DNA of 12,089 nt from contig NW_003152775.1 in assembly GCF_000003605.2 (NCBI RefSeq), positions 1 to 12,089 of the forward strand. Reading direction: 5' to 3'. Position 1 is the first letter of the stretch; the number at the start of each line of letters is the position of its first letter. Shown in pieces: positions 7,653 through 12,089 of this stretch. The notes under the pieces were generated by a model, which was given only the letters and a program-made list of their open reading frames with translations, did not search any database and was not told the origin of the DNA. This DNA is from Saccoglossus kowalevskii. Taxonomy: Eukaryota; Hemichordata; Enteropneusta; Harrimaniidae. Both the position numbers and the translations under genes were made by a program.

Positions 7653-7816
7653 TTGACCTTTGAGTGCCATGATTTTTCCTGCAATAATTGTGTGCAACAG
7701 TTTGCAAATTTGTTGGGTTTTTTTAATTTCTTTTGTTAATTTTGCACCAGATGAACATAATTTCCAATTAGATTTTGATCCATATTGTCTGTTTTGTAAA
7801 ACGTGACAAAAGTTAA
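7653..7816 (-). mobile_element. Adjacent, degenerate family A MITE in opposite orientation
   Basis: Ttga at 7653-7656, probably a mutated TTAA, is followed by cctttgagtgcca. This is the inverse of the right end of the 3624-3865 copy (tggcactcaaagg). The next bases, gatttttcctgca, match the same end. The other edge is acaaaagttaa with TTAA at 7813-7816. It abuts the preceding MITE with four bases between them and is shorter, as if internally deleted. Confidence 0.45.
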
Positions 7817-9391
7817 CCCAGCATATTCTAAAGTCTAATTAAAGAACTTTTCACTATACATTGCAAATACAAAGAAGGCTTAATAATTAGATTTGTGGTT
7901 TTAGGAATTCTACTAAGAAAAACAAAGAAAACAAACTTTTATAGAATTTGCATTATTTTGTTATTTTACAAGGCTTGCTTTATAGATCTCACAGTACTTG
8001 TACATATTCAATGATTTTCACTCAGTTTTGGGTAATATTTATTGTATCAATATTTAATTTTTTTTATATATGTTAAAAATTATGGAAACCCCAGACTACT
8101 TTGTTGAACCCACTCAAAACAAAGTACTCACTGATATAATAAGTGTCAATTTAAAAAAAAAGATGATTTTTTGGCATCCATCCATCTATCCACCATTTCG
8201 TTTGAAAAATGGAACTATAGAGGGCGATCTATGAGAAAAGTAACTATAGGAGGGGATCTATACATACCTGATGGCTAACCAGTGTTTACATTTGCCAAAC
8301 AATATATAGATCTACAATTTTTTGTTTAACTCTCAAAGAAACTATTAATTGATTGTGTGTAGATTTAATGTAACCAAAAAAAGCTTTTAATAATTTTAAA
8401 AAAATTCTCACAAATAAAAAAAAATTAGACAAGTCAAATATTTTTAACACTGCACACAGGGTGCACAATGGCGTATGAATTAATAGTTCAATAGAAAAAA
8501 AAATGTGTGTTACAATTGTAAATTTTCTCTGTTGTGCGAAAAAAAACTCTTTTTACATTGTGTGTAAACACAAATACAAGTGCAATAGATTGTAGAAAGC
8601 ATTTTAAAAATTTTGTAAAATTTATTCATCCATATTCGTCTGTATGATATGTGTCAAACTGAATCCCCTTGTTTTCTTGGACAAGAGCATTTTATTAAAT
8701 TTTCAATTGTGTAGCAGAAATAAAAAAAAACGCTCGTAGACTGTTAAAACTATAAAAAGTTGTGACGATTAAACGTTTTACAAAGTTACTCTATAAGGTA
8801 TATTTCATTGTTCATGTTACCATGGCACTGAGCAAACAAAGCACATTTTTTTTAGCAGTGAATAGGCTAACGAAAAAGCACTGTATGATACTGTAAACTT
8901 CTTAATTTTTGCTCTTAGAGTTATTGCGATTAGATGATTTTATAGCATTCATAAAAACAAAATTTACTTGTTGTAAAGACAGCAAAGAAATTTTCACTGC
9001 TACATAATGTCATGATATTCAGATTTGAGATTTTTTTGTTTGGTGAAAGTGGTTTACAGTATATTAATTTTATACATTGTACGCAAATAGGTTTATTTTG
9101 TCCCTGGACCAGTTTTGAAAAAAAAACACTGTAATCATGAAATGGTTTTCAGATTTTTTCATCACAGATGTTACAAAACTGTGATGGCTGCTTATCTGAA
9201 GATGTAATGTATGCATGAATGTCTGCTTCATAGTTTATTTGACATTTTATCCTTTGTAGAATCTCTCAGTTCAACTGTATTCAGTTCATTTTCTACATTA
9301 CTGTGAATTGGATGTATGAATTATGTAGCTATACTGGTAATAAAATGTATCAATATTATAACAATATCACTTTAAAGTCAGCATTTTTTGC
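7817..9391. other. Gene-free AT-rich stretch
   Basis: I see no supportable gene. Small structures only: a hairpin at 8094-8129 (gactactttgtt against aacaaagtactc, one mismatch) and a 20-bp near-direct repeat, aactatagagggcgatctat at 8213-8232 and aactataggaggggatctat at 8242-8261. Confidence 0.5.
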
Positions 9392-9422
9392 CGGAGGGGT
9401 ACTAGAGGAGGGGGGGGGGGGG
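9392..9422 (+). repeat. G-rich tract with a 13-G run
   Basis: Ggagggg is followed by tactagaggag and then an uninterrupted run of 13 G (9410-9422). Enough G runs are present for an intramolecular quadruplex on the plus strand. It stands out sharply in an AT-rich region. Confidence 0.8.
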
Positions 9423-9580
9423 CAAATTGAAATTTTATCACTTGATTTCCAATCTCTGTCCTGTGTATGTAGTTGCCATTCATGTTTGTCTTACTTCTGT
9501 CAGCGCAACCCAAGGTGGGTTGGACCAGTCCACATTCTGCACTTGTAATCATAACATAATTTTCTGGTCTCTGACGTCCC

Positions 9581-9665
9581 TTGTGAATAGCAAGTAGGAC
9601 GCAGCTTACTAGTAATCGTCATATTGTTCCACTGGGCCGGGATTCCAGCCCTGGATTCACGTGAC
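9581..9665 (+). other. Possible tRNA-derived (SINE-like) segment
   Basis: Tagcaagtagg at 9588-9598 resembles a pol III A box (TRGCNNAGTNGG) with one base missing. Gggattccagccc at 9639-9651 resembles a degraded B box with flanking T-stem pairing (gg against cc). The spacing of about 53 bp is wider than in most tRNAs but possible in a SINE. No cloverleaf can be drawn convincingly, so this is a weak call. Confidence 0.2.
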
Positions 9666-9842
9666 TTGTTTTAAAACATGCCAATTTTTGTTTTGCGTAA
9701 ACAAGTCTGCATTAGTTATACAATAGGGATATGCCCATTCAGTCTGCCTGTTTAGACTTCATAATTGAGATGTTTCTAGTATTTCTCGTTATTTGCGCAA
9801 CAACAAAAAAAAGGTTTATATTCACAGTAAAACCAAACCCTG

Positions 9843-9845
<3 letters not shown>

Positions 9846-9885
<40 letters not shown>
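9846..9885. repeat. (TA)20 microsatellite
   Basis: Forty bases of uninterrupted TA lie between tgttc and gaaggccgtg. The perfect run suggests it is young and length-variable. Confidence 0.95.
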
Positions 9886-9888
<3 letters not shown>

Positions 9889-11860
9889 GGCCGTGGGCGC
9901 CCGCACTGACGCCAGGTAACCAAAGGAAATAGAACAAAGAATGAGAATGTGATGGACCAATCAGAATGCTGTAATCATTACTAGTTACCAGCCACTTGTG
10001 GCTTGGTGTGCCATGACACTTGAGGTGGGAACCAGCCAATTGCAGGTGTTGAGTTGCATGATGTGATTGGTTGCTTTATGTCGTCATTTACATATATGAA
10101 TAATTCATTACTACTGCTCCATTGTCCTGCCAGCCAATCAGTTTTATTTTTCATCAAATAATCAATACTAAACCAGCTAAAAGGGGTCGTACTTGCAGGG
10201 CTTTCCTGCACATATCTCATCAATAGCTCAATGGTTATACAAAAACTGTATATTTTTTTTATTCCCTGTGATAGCATTTTTTAAATTGCTAAGTCATTTA
10301 ACTTATCGGTAATACGTTCATCCAAGAGTCATAGTTGTACTTGTAAAACATTAATAAGTAAATCATTATAAAGAAAGTCCAGATAAAAAACAAACTGGGT
10401 GATATGTATTTATCTTCACACCTTGGAATGATTGATAGACGCAACACTATGACTGAGTTTCCCCAGTCTTTTTTTGCAAGTTTGCGGCGTCCCATTCACA
10501 GTAACAGTGACAAGAGACTACAGTAGGCTTATTTAAAAAAAAAAAGTGTGATTAAAAAAATCAATCTTTTCACATTCAGCGTATGTTGATTATACTAAAA
10601 CAGATAGATGCCCATCGAGAGACAAGTGTAGCATAAACAAAATAATTTAATTGGCTGTGGTCTCAACTCTAGGTGGCGCTATACAATGTACAGTATGTGA
10701 AAATCTACATCTTGTTTTAACAAGTTCTTGTGATGGTGGATCTGAGAGCACCTCAAGTCAGCACAAAGTTTTATTGAATGGTTATTGTCTAAATTATTAT
10801 GTAAATTATATAATTAATATGCATGGTTTCAAGTAAAATTGTAATCGAATCTATGCATCATCTAACATCTATGCAACCATTGAAGTAAAAGACAGATGGT
10901 AGCATCGGAAATGATCTTGGGTATCAAAAGACATTCAGACAAGGGCTCAAACCAGTTGTAACGTCTGTCTTTTACCTCCTTGTTAGTTTTATTGAAAAAT
11001 CTGATGGAAAAATTCCTGAGTGGAACATGCACTCATAAAGACTGAAAAATGAGAAGACTCTTGATGTATGCTTTATATACACTGGGGTAAAACAATGTTA
11101 TGCTTTCGTGAGCTACAGCACTGGGTAAGCCAACACTGAACTCTGAAGATAACAGTTTATGAATATTCATAAGGAAGCAGCGTTTCGTTTTTGTATAATA
11201 TAAAAAATATCATTAGTCTGGCGATTTTAAAGTTTGTATCCCCACCCCCATAAAAAAAATCGTGTATACAGCATCTGACTCCAGATTTGTTCATCCTTGT
11301 AAATTTTGAATATTTGTATACATTCTCTCAACCAAAGGCCTTATTAGTTGTGAAGTAATGTGGGTTCAGGTGTATATAAATTGTGTTCAGGCAACACAAA
11401 GTACAGGCAAAAATTTAAGCTATATAATCTTGTATGTTTGCATATCGGTAAGATCTAATTACATTCACACAGGGGGAAACAACGATTAGTACGGGCTACG
11501 GTATGCCTAAACTTGTTAGGAATAAACAAATTTATAAAACAGTTTATCAACAATGACCATGGGTATAATACCCCCACCTCCACCCATGAAGACTTGACAC
11601 GTAAAATATAGATCCTGTTTATTCTGAATATTTTACATATGCACAGCAAGTGCACTTTGTTACATACATTGAAATAAATGTTTTGTAAATACAAAATTAA
11701 AATGTGTAGTACAGGGCTTTTTATTGTAGCTTTTAAGGGGATAGACTCAAAAATTGCCATAAAGAATCCAAATGTGGTTACTGGAACATATACTGGAGGA
11801 AATAAGGAGAAAGCTGAATAGACACATTGCAAGGTACTAAAACAAGTCTATGTAAGAAAT
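9886..11860. other. Gene-free stretch with scattered short repeats
   Basis: No gene can be supported. Visible items are the gggcgccc palindrome near 9894, the CCAAT group (9957-10138), the palindrome gccacttgtggc near 9992, and an inverted 12-mer gtaaaagacaga at 10885-10896 against 10964-10975. A 125-codon minus-strand frame at 11455-11832 reads as low-complexity Ile/Phe/Leu/Cys and lacks splice or family support. Confidence 0.5.
9957..10138. promoter_or_regulatory. Group of four CCAAT boxes
   Basis: CCAAT occurs at 9957-9961 (accaatcag), 10036-10040 and 10134-10138 (gccaatcag), and inverted at 10066-10070 (gattggtt). NF-Y binds such boxes and clusters are common in animal promoters. However, no gene start is visible nearby and CCAAT is not rare elsewhere in the window, so a transposon or chance origin is equally possible. 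Confidence 0.2.
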
Positions 11861-12089
11861 ACCAGTGCCACTATCGGCAGTGACCAGTGCCAGCAGTGCC
11901 AGTATCAGCAGTGCCATTATCAGCAGTGCCATTATCAGCAGTGCCATTATCAGCAGTGCCCAGTGCCATTATCAGCAGCGCCCAGTGCCATTATCAGCAG
12001 CGCCCAGTGCCATTATCAGCAGCGCCCAGTGCCATTATCAGCAGTGACCAGTGCCATTATCAGCAGTGACCAGTGCCATTATCAGCAGT
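11861..12089. repeat. Minisatellite with 22-bp and 15-bp units, running off the window end
   Basis: It begins with one 22-bp unit (accagtgccactatcggcag plus tg). Shortened units follow: a 15-mer tgccagtatcagcag, then three copies of tgccattatcagcag. After that come 22-bp units starting tgcccag, cgcccag (three) and tgaccag (two), each with gtgccattatcagcag. The 15-bp form equals the 22-bp form minus seven bases (cccagtg). Because 22 is not a multiple of three, the reading frames stay open and give repetitive Ala/Ser/Gln-rich translations that are not a gene. The right boundary is outside the window. Confidence 0.95.

Noticed and set aside
9981-10277. 98-codon minus-strand open frame
   Set aside because: It has no recognisable domain and overlaps the CCAAT group. 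An overlapping frame continues into the TA repeat, as expected for chance.
10885-10975. Perfect 12-bp inverted repeat gtaaaagacaga as a MITE
   Set aside because: The pairing does not extend in either direction and no target duplication flanks it, so it is noted only as an inverted repeat.
11455-11832. 125-codon minus-strand open frame
   Set aside because: It is the longest non-repeat frame in the right half, but its Ile/Phe/Leu/Cys-rich composition is what AT-rich non-coding DNA gives. No domain is recognisable and no matching splice neighbours were seen. Transcript evidence could overturn this.
11865-12069. Plus-strand open frames giving Ala/Ser/Gln-rich repeats
   Set aside because: They are the 22-bp and 15-bp tandem repeat read in different frames. 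There is no promoter, splice or codon-bias support.

Overview
The window looks like animal nuclear DNA: AT-rich, with a multi-exon gene bounded by canonical GT...AG introns, an AATAAA polyadenylation signal, minisatellites, microsatellites and several short non-autonomous DNA transposons (MITEs). Nothing bacterial, viral or plasmid-like was seen. Introns of about 0.15 to 2.4 kb and the dense MITE content would suit an invertebrate, possibly a marine deuterostome, but that is a guess.

The left half (1-6330) holds the 3' end of one plus-strand gene. Six exons (382-570, 716-784, 2393-2482, 3161-3217, 3455-3550, 5979-6035) join in one open frame. They encode the last 185 residues of a soluble, probably alpha-helical protein that I do not recognise. 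All five internal introns are phase 0, and the protein ends in a T-T-V tail resembling a class I PDZ ligand. A 3' UTR with AATAAA at 6303 follows.

Intron 2 (785-2392) is nearly filled by a minisatellite of 21-22 bp units: about 49 copies, a tail, nine more copies, a second copy of the tail, then a related 23-bp array ending 23 bp before exon 3. Intron 5 (3551-5978) carries three short inverted-repeat elements: a TTAA-type MITE (3624-3865), a second TTAA-flanked MITE (4479-4629) and a 155-bp fold-back element (4718-4872). Related copies of the first family lie at 143-353, 7421-7648 and 7653-7816.

The right half (6330-12089) has no gene I can support. It holds MITEs, TTTA and TA microsatellites, a 13-G run, a faint tRNA-like (SINE-type) segment, a group of CCAAT boxes around 9957-10138, and a second minisatellite (15- and 22-bp units) that runs off the window end. 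The long open frames in both minisatellites come from tandem repeats whose period is not a multiple of three. The window contains one partial ordinary gene and repeats; I found no new multi-gene system.
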